Shown piece after piece: positions 47,934-59,255 of a DNA stretch of 64,000 nt. Each line of letters opens with the position of its first letter. Position 1 is the first letter of the stretch. The position numbers and the translations under genes were made by a program. Origin of the DNA: Saccharina japonica (Eukaryota > Sar > Phaeophyceae > Laminariales > Laminariaceae); the NCBI GenBank assembly GCA_008828725.1, contig MEHQ01003657.1, positions 124,001 to 188,000 on the forward strand, given 5' to 3'. Under the pieces are notes generated by a model. That model was given only the letters and a program-made list of their open reading frames with translations, was not told the DNA's origin and ran no database searches.

Positions 47934-49779
47934 CCTTCGTTAATTTTTACAGCAACGACAATCGAGAGTTAGAGACAAGGAATGCTGACTTTTGCGACAT
48001 TTCATGGCGAATCAACGGAGTAACGTGACGGTCGGACCACCTAGCTGCTGCTGCCTGGTATCATACGTACACGAAACCTCGGTATCGTAAGAGTGGATGG
48101 TACGACTCGCTCCTGCTCTCGCTACCTGTTACCCCAGATTCCGTACTGTTTTCGAATGAAAACACATGTATGTGTATACATACCGGCTGATCTGATTCAA
48201 GATAGCAGCAGAGCCCCTGTGAACTGAAGCTGGTCCTTCGCTCCCACAGGCCTTTTCTTGGTTTCTCCGTCCCCTGCTCCAGCGAAACCCAAAACTCTGC
48301 CTCACAGCGGAAAAATTTCACCTTGCCAGTCGCTGGCCGGTAGGTGAAAGATAGGGTTGTGGGCTTCCGCTGTGCTGTTTCTGCTGGCTGGTACGATAGC
48401 CTGTGATCGTGCACACGGAGCTCTCAAGCCAAGACCTTGTTGGCCAACTGGTGTGTGCACAAAGAGGGGTTTGCACAAAACCCCTGCTTCCCGTTGGAAG
48501 CTTGGTTGTGGTTGCTTTCCTGGAATCACACCTCCCCCGGTGCAACACTGCTGCTGTGGGAGGAATGGGGGAAAGTACATACGGTCAGCTCTGGGATAGT
48601 CTCGGGAGCAACCACGTGCAGGTTCAAAGGTTACAGCAAGAGCCAGAAGGAGGACCACACCCAGAGACTACTTCCTCTCACGTTGTGGCCGGGGCATTAT
48701 TCTTCTGGCGGTAGCGAGTACTCTGTACTACGTACCCGACACGAGGTGAACCTGTCAATCAGCAAAGAAAGGCTGTAGAAGAGGAGGACGAGCGAGAGCA
48801 AGAGACCTGCGACTGTCGCCGCTACCGCGTAAAGGTGTCACCTTCTACAACGAAGACATATGATATCAGCCGGTATGTTACGTGTGGTGGTACATATTTC
48901 AGTCATATCGAAAGCATGAGGTAGTTGAAAAGGTGTTGCCTGGAACTAGGACAGGCCCGGAGAAAAACGCAGGAAACAACAGAGTAGATGTCGGTAGCAT
49001 ATAATAACGATATATGCTCGATATATTATATTATATGATATACAGTAAGTATCGCTTTCTGCCTTTGTTTCGCTGTCCTTCCGTATTTTCCTATATATAT
49101 ATGTTTTTTTATTACTTAGCTACCTTGTATGTACGTATTGATTTTGTTTTTGTTATCTCCTTCTTTCTTTCCTTGACTTTCGTGTGTGGCACGAAAACGA
49201 AACGAAATTGAGTATATACGTAGGGAGCGCCACGCATCCGTTGTATGCGTGGCGACCAAGGGAATGGAGACGGTGGGAGGGGGGGGTTCGTAGGGAAACC
49301 GCGGCGGACGAAAGCAGGAAGGAGACGCAGACAGGGTAGCAAGGTACCAGACCGACGAGCTGGTAGAACCTCTGTACTACGGGTATATATAAACCTGCCT
49401 CGGCTGCCAGAAAGGTGCTTTTGGTGTGCTCCGGTTGCCTGTCCTTTCCTGTCGTTCTTAGTTTTGCTCTACGCGTATAGTATCTACATTGCTTTTCATT
49501 TAATTTTACTTCGTTTCATTTCATTTGATATTTATTGTCTGTCGCATCTCCTCTGGGAGAAGCACGACACTTTCTTTCTTTTTATTTTGTCATGTTTTTG
49601 GGTCGGTTGTCTGATTGTGTGTTGGTTTGCTATATTATGTTTATTTCATATTCTTTATGTTTTCCTTTTCGCTTTTTCTCCTATTTGTTACCATTTTTCT
49701 CTTTCATGCACCTGGATTGCTAGCAGGGTAGGTCTTTCCTGTCGTATAGCATTGTCTGCTCTGCTTACTGCACTGCAGC

Positions 49780-49910
49780 GTAGTATCTCTGTGTCGTAGT
49801 TTTGTAACCACAGACCTGGTACCTCTGTAGGATGAAGAATCGGCACGGACATTGGGTGTGCTGGATGTCGACTGGTAGAACGGAAGGTTTAATGTGAAGA
49901 ACACACACAA
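49780..49910 (+). repeat. Dispersed repeat R1, copy 3
   Basis: Reads GTGTCGTAGTTTTGTAACCA, GGATGAAGAATCGGCAC, GGGTGTGCTGGATGTCG and GGTTTAATGTGAAGA. It is collinear with the minus strand of 55318-55435. Confidence 0.6.
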
Positions 49911-50387
49911 ATCGATATCACAAAAAAGCCGCGATATGATATGTTCATTATATCACACATATACGATGATACCAGGTACCGGGTATATTATATGATATCA
50001 AAATATTACCATATGATATCACATTATATAAAGTCACGAATTTAACTGTTTGGTGCGTTGGGTAGAGTATCATGGTGGAAATATTGATTTCTCCCCATTC
50101 ACAGCTGGCTCACTACCTTCGAAGAATATGGGTATACAGCAGCTGTGTACTTCTCGCAAGTATGTATTTCAATACTGCTGTACGTAGCCAAATAAAATAT
50201 CGAGCGTCAGCAACGGGGCGTAACGTACTGCACTTGGAAGCATACTGTTGTCGAGCACACACACGCTGGAACGGACGATGGGCGATGCACACCCAGCGAG
50301 AAGAGGAGTAAGTTGGATAGCGACCACCTATCCATTGCACCGTGTCCAATCGACGATGCGAAGTTTTTTGGCTATAATATTACAAGA

Positions 50388-50480
50388 ACGGGTGGAATGA
50401 GGAGCGTGACAGACGCGCCCTTCTCGCATCAATAGCTCCTCATTACAAGAACGGGTGGAATGAGGAGCGTGACAGACGCC
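50388..50480. repeat. 54-bp local duplication
   Basis: ATTACAAGAACGGGTGGAAT plus GAGGAGCGTGACAGACGC occurs twice, 54 bp apart. The spacer CCTTCTCGCATCAATAGCTC recurs with one change at about 52630. Confidence 0.75.
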
Positions 50481-53400
50481 TTCAAGTGGTCAAACTCCTA
50501 ACTGCATTAAGCTACTGCGTTGGCGGTTCTTCTCTTTTTGCTGTGTTCCTACAATAATCGTGATTGATTGGATCGTTTTTTTTTTGAGCGATTTGTGTCA
50601 GCACAGAAACCTTTTTTTTAGTGACCGGCAATTAGTTGATGGGTGTGCGTGGTGGGTGAGAGAGTTACTGGGTGGGTCGGTTGGTCCCTGGGCTGGTAGT
50701 CCCACCATCGCCAACACCACCCACCAACATTTCTTGTTAAGCGATGCGTGTCAGCGCAACAACCTTGTACAGTGGTTATTAAGTGGATCGCTGGGCTGTG
50801 TGTGTTGGTGCATTATTATATGGAAACGACGAAAACTGGCAGGGCATCATGTATGTATGTGTACTACTACAATGCTGTGTACTGGGCAGGTCAAATACGT
50901 ACGTAGGTGCAGGTATAATAATAAAAAGAAAAATGGTACAATGGTTCCAAGATCAAGTTATCGTAAAAAAATGAAACAAAATTATCATGTATATGTGTAC
51001 TATTAATACTACTCTGTGTACTGGGCAGGTCACATATTGGAATAATATTATATTACCGAAAATGCGAAAAAAAAGGGCATCAGTGTACTCGGCACAAATA
51101 ATAAGCACGAGTTTTGTATTCTGCATCATTTCATATTTTTTGTTTTTATTGTCTTTTTGTTTTATTTTCTGGTTTTGCTCGTGTCGTAGTGTTCTCGTAC
51201 CCGGTACGTTGGCAGTTCATAACAAATCGGATAGAAAAAAAGAAAAAAGTGCTGCTGCTGCTGTACCAGGAATATATGGCAAGCGCTGGTCTGGTGTACG
51301 GATGTATCATCACCTACCAGGTATCGAGGCTCAGCCAACTTGCCACCACGGCCACTAGTCACCACGAGCAACAAGCGTCTGGTGCTCCTGTTGCTCGGCT
51401 AGTGTTTGTGGTGTTTGTGGTGGTTGTGGTGGTGCTGGTTCCTGGTGCTACTACTGTCTTTTTTCCATGTTGCTGGTGGTGGTACCTGGTGCTGCTATAT
51501 ATGTACTGGTATGATATAATACCCTCGTTCTTCTCGAGAGAGGAGTGCATAAGACAAGCCACACCATCACATCCCCATCTCCACACCACCTGCTGCCACC
51601 ACTCTAACACCACCAAGACAGGGCTATTGCAATACTGTGCATCTTCCATATAGCTACTAGTGGTGGTAGTGGCGGTGCGGGTGGTGGTGGTAGTAGTGGT
51701 GTTTGGTGGTGGTGGTGCTGGTTTTGCTAATCGGTGTGTGTGATGATGCTCTTTATCTTCTCGTCCGATCATCGAGCAAGCACGCAATCACGATCGATCA
51801 TCACCATCACCACCTACCTGCTGCAGCGCTGCAGCCACCACCAACACGATCGATCATCACCATCACCACCTGCTGCAGCCACCATCACCATCAAGCCTGG
51901 GAAGCTTCTATATAGCTGGTGGTGTGGTGATGGTAGTGGTGGTGTGGTGGTGGTGTGGTGGTGATGGGGTGTTTGGTGTGTTTGCCGGTGGTGATGCGGA
52001 AGCTTCCTGTTGCAGCTAAGCTGCCTGTTGCAGCTATTATATGTACAAATCTGTGTGTGTGTTCTTCACTTTCAACCCTTGACAGCCTTGACATGCCGTG
52101 ACTGTCACCAAACAACTAGTTTTTAGTGTGGAACACTCCACCCTACACCCTTGACAGCGCATGTTTTGCCTTGCTTGACATGTCTCCCGACATCTTTGCT
52201 TGAGAGCTTGAGCGAAGGGTTAAATAAAAAACTCAGTGACAATTGTCACTGTGGTAACCAATTATGACAGTCACTACCGCCTAGCTCTCCGATCTCGGCA
52301 CGGCGTTCGACACGAGCAGCACAGGACGGTCGGCACAAATAGCGGGCCTCTATCAGTCCCGAGCGTGTCTGAATCGGTTGAGTGTACGCGTCGCGCGCCG
52401 AAAAAAAACACCAAAAAAAGCAAACCGAACGAGGGACGTGCAGACGTGCAGACAGACGGACGGACGGACAAACCTCAATATTAAGGATTCGTTACATAAA
52501 GCCACGCTGTGGCAGCTTTCAAAACTGTTTTTTGTCCGTTTGTGTCCGTTCGCGAGCAGGGGTACACCCCCACGGGCAGACACCCAAGCCATTATGAAGA
52601 GCATCTATTGATGCTCGAAGGCCTGCGGCCTTCTCGCATCAATATCTCCTCATTATTATTGGTATGCAGTCGTTGGGCATGATTATCTCGGCTGTACTCG
52701 ACGTGTATACGCAGTGCGTAGTATTTATAGCTGGTCGCTATATTGCAATACATACTGTTGTATGTATAATATACACAGAAGTGTTTAGCAGGGGTGCGTA
52801 TTTACCGGTAGCGGTAATTACCCGAAATTAATAGGGCTCGCGGTTATATATTTTCAGAGGAAATTATTTACGTCCCCTATCCCCGGGCAAGTAACGCCTC
52901 CGTATAGAATGAAACCTCCCCCTTCTTATTTTTTCCTAACGCTGCTAAGCTGTGCAGCAGAGCAGAGCGCTACGTAGGCGCCCACAGGACCCTGCTATAT
53001 CACACAGATATCATACAGAGGAATTGGATGTCATGGCGAGCGGAATCATCGAAGGAATGTACAAAAATATAGAATATAATCATATACCAGGTATATAATT
53101 AGTATATATGCCCTAATAAATTCGAATGAAAAATGTGAACCCGGCGCAGATGCCTGGAACGCTGGGATTTCGTTGAGGCGTCCAGCGTCCATGGTTTCAG
53201 TTTCTACAGTAGTCGCGGATAAGGTCGCGATCGCTACACGCGTACGAAGTAGCGCACTGCTATAACTGCTCATTTCCTGCTTTGCGCTTTGTGTTGCTGA
53301 TTTAACTCGCTACCAGGTATATTCGTACATGAACGATCGCTATCAGCACTAAGGTAGTCCTATTATTCCAGTATCAAATGGCTGTTGGACGAATTCAACG

Positions 53401-53782
53401 AGTACATGAACAAATGAAACATCATCCAAAACCGAGGAACGTTTACTCAAGTACTCGCATTGTGCGTAACTGCTACTACTGCTGTGTACCTGATGCGGGT
53501 AGAGTGTATAGAGTGAACATGATCCAAAATGACTTTCCGAAGGACTGAACGAATCGTATACTTGTGCTGCATGTAGTACATGGGCCACCCGGGGATGATA
53601 ATGTTTGTCTCCACCCCCCAAAAACGATTTTTCCCCCTCGAATGAGAGGAAATAATAGGGAAAAGTTCAGCAAAGGCTTAAAAAGGCTGTCCCCCGGAAG
53701 TGTTTGGGTTACGGGTGATGAAATACGCATCCCTGGTATTTAGTTCCGCGTAATAGGGCGCAGATGCTATTACCAAAGGCAA

Positions 53783-54357
53783 GTTCGGTAGGGTATACCT
53801 GTACCAGGGGTATATTTGTTGCGCGTACCGAACTTACCGAAGTGTCGGGTACCGGTATTGCGAAAGTACCGAACCTACCGAAATGTCCGATACCGTTATT
53901 GAAAAAGTACTGAACTTACCGAAGTGTCCAGTTCCGGTATAGAAAAAGTACCGAACTTACCGAAGTGTTCGGTAGGGTATTGAGCACACTATCTAGAAAA
54001 TACCGGTACCCCCGGTATTGTGGACGAGGGTATAACCGTACCCGGGGTATATTTAGGTGAGCGTACCGAGCTTACGGAAGAGTCAGGTACCGGTATTGGA
54101 AAAATACCGAACTTACCGAAGTGTCGGATACCGGTATTGAAATAGTACCGAACTTACCGAAGTGCTGGGTACCGGTATTGAAAAAATACCGAACTTACCG
54201 AAGTGTCGGGTACCGGTATTGGAAAAAAAACGAACTTACCGAAGTGTCGGGTACCGGTATTGGAAAAATACCGAACTTACCCAAGTGTCAGGTACCGGTA
54301 TCTACCGAGGAAATACCCCCGGTATACTTCGGTACGTACCCTACCGAATATACCCTA
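53783..54357. repeat. Minisatellite, 41-bp unit, about 10 units in two blocks
   Basis: The unit is CCGAACTTACCGAAGTGTC, GGGTACCGGTATTG and an A-rich spacer. Block 1 (about 53820-53970) has four units and block 2 (about 54065-54305) six. The outer ends TTCGGTAGGGTATACC and a CCCTACCGAATATACC end are roughly inverted, so this may be a transposon with subterminal arrays. Confidence 0.8.
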
Positions 54358-55014
54358 AGTAATGTGTACTTGTAGCAACAGCAAACAGATTGCGGCAGCA
54401 ACGGCGGAAAAAACGGAAATGCTGACGCCGCCATCCCAATCACGTAGCAAGCGGCAGCACGGTTAGCAGCAGCAGCAGCCCCAGCAAAAACAACAGCAGA
54501 ACACAGCAGCAGAGGGGCAGAAGCAGCAGCTCCAACTTCGAAGTTTGGCATACAGTTTGGATCATCGGCGACCTCGCGTAGTGCTGCTGCAGCTGCTGCT
54601 GGTACATCTGTGTTTGAATATAATTGCAGCATCGATGCATTCGAGATGTCGCGTTCAAGTCCGTGTAAAGGATGCATGATACGAGTACAGGGGAGCAGTC
54701 GAAGGAGCTTCTGCCACAACACGAAGTTTGCGCAGAGCGTGCCATAGCACCGCCTCGGCGGCGCCTCGAACCCCACCGGCGCGAGTTGGTGATTGTTGTG
54801 TTGTGTCTACAGCCGTTCATGGTGGGTGTGAGATGAGCGAGTTGTGTCACTTCAGAGCCAAGGGCCAGATACAATACGTAAATGTAGAGAAGACTGCTGC
54901 TGCTGCCACAAATAAAAAACCTTGCATAACTCGTGAATAATGTCATAATGTGTGTCCGCATTGCATACATACCCGATTCCCCGGTATCGAGGCCGCACCG
55001 ATCACCACCGGTAT

Positions 55015-55232
55015 TGTTGTCGATGGTATACCGGTGCCGGGGGTATATTCGGGTAGGCGTACCGAACTTACCGAAGTGTCGGGTACCCGTATTGAAAAAA
55101 TACCGAATTTACCAAAGTGTCGGGTACCGGTAGCGAGGCCATACCGAACTTACGGAAGTGTCGGGTACCGGTATTTACCGAGAAAATACACCGGGTATAC
55201 TTCAGTACGTACCCTACCGAACATACCTTTGC
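55015..55232. repeat. Second 41-bp-unit minisatellite (three units)
   Basis: Same unit and same bordering sequence (GGGTATATTCGGGTAGGCGT on the left, TACTTCAGTACGTACCCTAC on the right) as the array at 53.8-54.4 kb, in the same orientation. Probably a shorter copy of the same element. Confidence 0.75.
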
Positions 55233-55317
55233 TAAATACGACCTAGGGTAGTAGGTAACACAACCAAACAGAGGAATATCTCGGGGCCACACCCGTTGGC
55301 GGGCACAACCAACCGCA

Positions 55318-55435
55318 GTGTGTGTTCTTCCAGTAAACCGTCCTTTCTACCTGCCGACATCCAGCACACCCAGTGTATGTGCCGATTCTTCATCCTAGAG
55401 AGATGCCAACTATGTGGTCACAAAACTACGACACA
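55318..55435 (-). repeat. Dispersed repeat R1, copy 4
   Basis: On the minus strand: GTGTCGTAGTTTTGTGACCA, CTCTCTAGGATGAAGAATCG, CACTGGGTGTGCTGGATGTC and a TGTGTTC end. It is the best-preserved partner of the 49.8-kb copy. Confidence 0.6.
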
Positions 55436-55545
55436 TCTATGCTACGTTGCAATGCAATCTATCTATTATATATAGTTCGTCTGATGCCCAAAAAACAATA
55501 CTTTAATTAAGTGATTTTTGATGCCCACTTTATCATCGCAACTAA

Positions 55546-56303
55546 GGGCCATTCCTAACGAACGAAAAAAATCACGATTCGTGAGGTTTTTGTCGTGAAT
55601 CGTGTTTTTTTTTGTCATGATTCACGACAAAAACCTCACGAACCATGACGCCATTTTTTTCTACAATTTCCTTAAAAAAAACAAAATCACGATTCACGAC
55701 ATTTGTCGTGGCTCAAAATACGCATGATCAAGGCACTACGTAACCCACCCGACACCAACGGTATCCGATGGCCGGTATAGGGGCATGTCAGGCCCTGCTT
55801 CGTACGCCGGTTGTGGACAGCGAGCGGCTGCCTAGATACACTGCTGGGTGTGGGCTAACGAGCACGCTATGACCTCGAAATCTCGAGGAGGAGGAGGAGA
55901 CACAGCGTGAAGAAAAAGCAAAAATAATATGAAAATCTCACGGGCCAGGCAGAGCAGACGACATGTCAGCGAGATTGAAACCTCGCGCGGACCTGGCCTG
56001 GCCGACGGCGCGTGAGGCTGAAATATCACAGACCGTGTCGGGCCTCTGCCCATGGTTTGAATCATGGACCGGGTCGGGCGCGGTCGGCCCGGCACGGCCT
56101 GGCCGTGACCTACCTGCGAGAGTTGGCCCCACCCTCAAATACCGTTGGATTTGAAAATATCGGATTTTTGATGATTTGAAATATCACGAAACGTGACGAA
56201 AAAGCACCTAGTTTCGTTAGGAAAGAAAAATCACGAATCGTGATATTTTGTCATGCCAAAACGTCACGAATCCTGATTTGGTTTTGTTCGTTAGGAACGG
56301 CCC
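55546..56303. mobile_element. Harbinger-like non-autonomous element (758 bp)
   Basis: Ends GGGCCATTCCTAACGAAC and, on the other strand, GGGCCGTTCCTAACGAAC; about 40 bp of terminal pairing. Flanked by TAA at 55543-55545 and 56304-56306. GGGCC-type ends with a 3-bp TAA duplication are typical of PIF/Harbinger. Inside are several TCACGATTCGTGA palindromes; no transposase. Confidence 0.85.
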
Positions 56304-57950
56304 TAAGAGTGGAGCAAATGAAAAAAAAAAAATTGTTCTCCCACACACATTCAAAACGCTCGCTTCTCCCTACGCCGACATGCCCGGCACCGTATTCTTA
56401 CGTTGCAGGCTGGCATACTGTAGTACAACTCGTACGTGCGCCGTGCTTGTCGTCGTGGTCACAGGGATTCGCGGCTGCTCTACGTACGAGTATTGCATGC
56501 AGCAGTGCGGTTGCTACTTTTAACAATTGCTGAGATTGTATCGTTCATCCTCGCTCTGGTCGTACTTGTATCGTATGATACGTACGTCGCCTTCTGGTCA
56601 CCGTGCGCGACGAAAGCACCACTGCTTTAGACACGGACGGGGTCTCCGAAGGCCCCTAGATAACATCCCCTCCTCCTGTCTCTGCTCGTGTTCAAAGCCG
56701 TCCCGAGTTCGCGAAGTTTGGTCATGTTGCATGGGCCTACTTACCAAAGATCTTATGAACAGGGTGACTTGGTGATACTTGCATGGGATATCCTTACGGC
56801 GATCTCCGACAAAATGTTACCGGGCACTTACTATGTATATGCAGGTACGAGTATACAAGTTAATATACATAAGACAGAGCACTCTCCCGTGCCACACTGG
56901 TGATGGTACTCGTATACGTACTGATGATGTATCACGGCAGAGAGTGTCGAGTTGGCGTATGTATGATATGTGTGTTGTCTTGTACGAACCTGGTATCAAC
57001 TACGTATCCGCGTCGTATATGCGTACGAGTATACTTGACGTATTATATGTGTTGTTATTTGGTATCCACGACCCGACTCCAAGAGCAAGACAATGTGTGT
57101 TACCGGGCACTTCGTATGCATGTGCAGGCATACGATTATATTTACACATGAGTACGTAAGACAGCACAGCACTCTCTCGTACACTGGCGACGGTGATTGT
57201 TCACCCTAGCCAAGGCCAGTCGTTGAGCAAGATCGTTTATATTTACGCAGGGATGTGTTCATGCACGGATGCTCATACTCGTATGTTGGCCTATATCTAC
57301 AGTTCGGAAATCCGCCGACATTATAATATTGACAACCGAGGATAGGTTTGACCCTACACGCTTTGTGCTAGAGCTGTCGACCTTAATTACTCTTCTTTAA
57401 TCCCGGAGTTATTAGATTGACAGTCTTGTCATATCCTGTCTTCTTCAGCGTATTTATTTCTTGTCATTATTATCATAATCTTTGCCATCCGACAATGTGC
57501 AGCATGAGCTTCAGCGTTGACCACTCATAACATTCCCGAAGGCAGAAAACCACGAAAACAAAGGAAACCTATGCGCAAAGTCTAACTGTTTGGCAGCTCT
57601 TTTATCTTTGGTTGTGTTCATGCTACGTATCATTGTAATATTATTTTCCCCCCTATGTTCTACTCTGTTATCATTTTATTTTATTTTATTTTTTGTTCTC
57701 TTGCATGAGCGCGATCACGGGGTTGCTGCAATATATGATCATTCACGTACAGAACACTAGGCGACTCATCAAAACCATGCAAGCATATGCGCGAAATGGG
57801 GGACAAGGGGATCTATGGGTATGTCTCAACTGTTCGTCTTTCCATCCATTATTTGACTTATACTGGTAGGTATATTGTACATGGCATATTATTAGTACTT
57901 CATTTTTGTCACCCGACAATGTGTACGTAGCCTTACTATTAATAGTGAAA
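56304..57950. other. Intergenic with a local duplication
   Basis: A stretch of about 95 bp at 56816-56905 (GTTACCGGGCACTTACTATG ... CAGAGCACTCTCCCGTGCC) recurs diverged at 57098-57193. Many TACGAGTATAC motifs. Repeat R2 lies at 57.5 kb. No gene recognised. Confidence 0.55.
57465..57590 (+). repeat. Dispersed repeat R2
   Basis: Contains TTTGCCATCCGACAATGTG, CAGCATGAGCTTCAGCGTTG and CCTATGCGCAAAGTCTAAC, collinear with the minus strand of 24655-24775. Confidence 0.65.
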
Positions 57951-57954
57951 ATTA

Positions 57955-58505
57955 CAGGGTTCTTTACGGTGCGGTTTTCCTTTTTGCCCTCTTGAGAACC
58001 GCACCGCACCGCACCGTAGGTTTTGCGATCTCGGAAAACCGCACCGAACCGTACCGCAGGAAACAAAATATAAACAAACCCCACCGTAGGGTTCACGACA
58101 TCTGAAAACCGCACCGAACCGCACCGTAGCATTACCGATTTCTGAAAACCGCACCGAACCGCACCGTAGGATGCATGGAAAAAACGAACCGCACCGTAAG
58201 ATTTTCAAAATCTGAAAACAGCACCGAACCGCACCGTAAGATTCCCGATTTATGAATACCGCACCGAACCGCACCGTAGGATTCTTGATTCCTGAAAACC
58301 GCACCGAACCGCACCGTAGGATTCCTGATTTCTATAAGCCGCACCGAACCGCACCGTAGGACGCACCGTAGGATGCATGAAATAACCGAACCGCACCGTG
58401 GGATTCCCAATATCCGATAACCGCACCGAACCTCACCCCAATATTTTTGCTTTCTAAAACCCACACCGAACCGGACCGTAGGATTTTTGGGGGGGAAAAA
58501 CGCAC
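57955..58505. repeat. Minisatellite, about 40-bp unit, roughly 14 units
   Basis: The unit is CCGCACCGAACCGCACCGTA followed by GGATTCCTGATTTCTGAAAA, with small variations. Similar CCGCACCGCA-rich but decayed text is at about 15150-15600. Bordered on both sides by fragments of repeat R2. Confidence 0.85.
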
Positions 58506-58784
58506 CGTGCACGGACGGTTAACCGTAAAGCACCCTGGAAAACTACTGCTGCTGTGTGCCAACATGATTCACCCAGGCCCCAATAAGTCCACATCTAAAA
58601 CGGTGATTTGCAATCGCCGAATACTAGGAAAACCAGGTGCCCACCTCCGTGTTTAATTATCCCTACACCTTCAACCTCCTCCCCGTTGACTTCCGAGGAA
58701 GCATCGAGCGACAACCCCCTCTCCATTGTTATCCTGCCTTGAGACAGAAACAAGCAATCCTTCGATATCTTTGCCCAAAAATCC

Positions 58785-58870
58785 CAAGTATTATTGACAT
58801 CCGACAATGTGTAGCATGAGCTTCAACGTTCATAACTCATAAGCACCCAAAATAATATAACAACGGAAAT
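58785..58870 (+). repeat. Dispersed repeat R2, partial
   Basis: Starts ATTATTGACATCCGACAATG and continues TAGCATGAGCTTCAACGTTC, then diverges. It borders the CCGCACCG array on its right; a smaller match (CACCCGACAATGTG, about 57910) borders the array on its left. Confidence 0.55.
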
Positions 58871-59005
58871 AAAAGTAGCATCCTTCCTATTGAGTCATTA
58901 GTTTTAATACGAGCCGCTCACACTTGTGGCCCTACCGCCGTGGGGGCGGAGGGGCCTCTACTAACCCTTAGGCGCATACCAGGGTATTTCGTTTTTTCCC
59001 CGCCG

Positions 59006-59249
59006 ACGAATGCTACGATAGAGGTGCACCGTGATTTTTCTGAGCTCCTCACTTTAGGAGCTCCATACTCCACCCGGAGAACGATTTTGCAGGAAACCAA
59101 AAGTGCTACCGACTAACAAGCCCATGAGCTAGGTATACTATCGAAAATATAGCAACAAAATAATGAAAGTCCGACGAATTTGGGTTAAGGAGCCCGATCA
59201 TTCAGAAAAAAAAAACAGCCAAAAGTGCTACCTCTATCGTAGCACCCGT
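59006..59249. mobile_element. MITE family 1, copy E (244 bp)
   Basis: Ends ACGAATGCTACGATAGAGG and CCTCTATCGTAGCACCCGT. Flanked by CCGCCG at 59000-59005 and 59250-59255, a perfect 6-bp target duplication. The body is collinear with copy A, including the GAGCTCCTCACTTTAGGAGC hairpin and the block GTCCGACGAATTTGGGTTA. Confidence 0.92.
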
Positions 59250-59255
59250 CCGCCG

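Larger units (their letters stand above)
47934..53775. other. Intergenic, simple-sequence-rich, no gene recognised
   Basis: Contains TGG/ACC tracts (51370-51960), AT-rich GATATC stretches (49965-50035), a local duplication around 50388-50470 and repeat R1 at 49.8 kb. Open frames of 110-184 codons at 48.0-48.8 and 49.2-49.8 kb show no domain, and the latter is T-rich, so I do not call them genes. Confidence 0.5.

Noticed and set aside
48061-48778. Overlapping open frames of about 115 codons on both strands
   Set aside because: No family recognised, frames conflict, no splice pattern.
49245-49799. 184-codon frame with hydrophobic stretches
   Set aside because: The T-rich composition alone gives F/L-rich text; no domain, no conserved start context, and it ends in repeat R1.
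57955-58505. CRISPR array
   Set aside because: The spacers are as repetitive as the repeats and the setting is a eukaryotic nuclear genome; it is a minisatellite.
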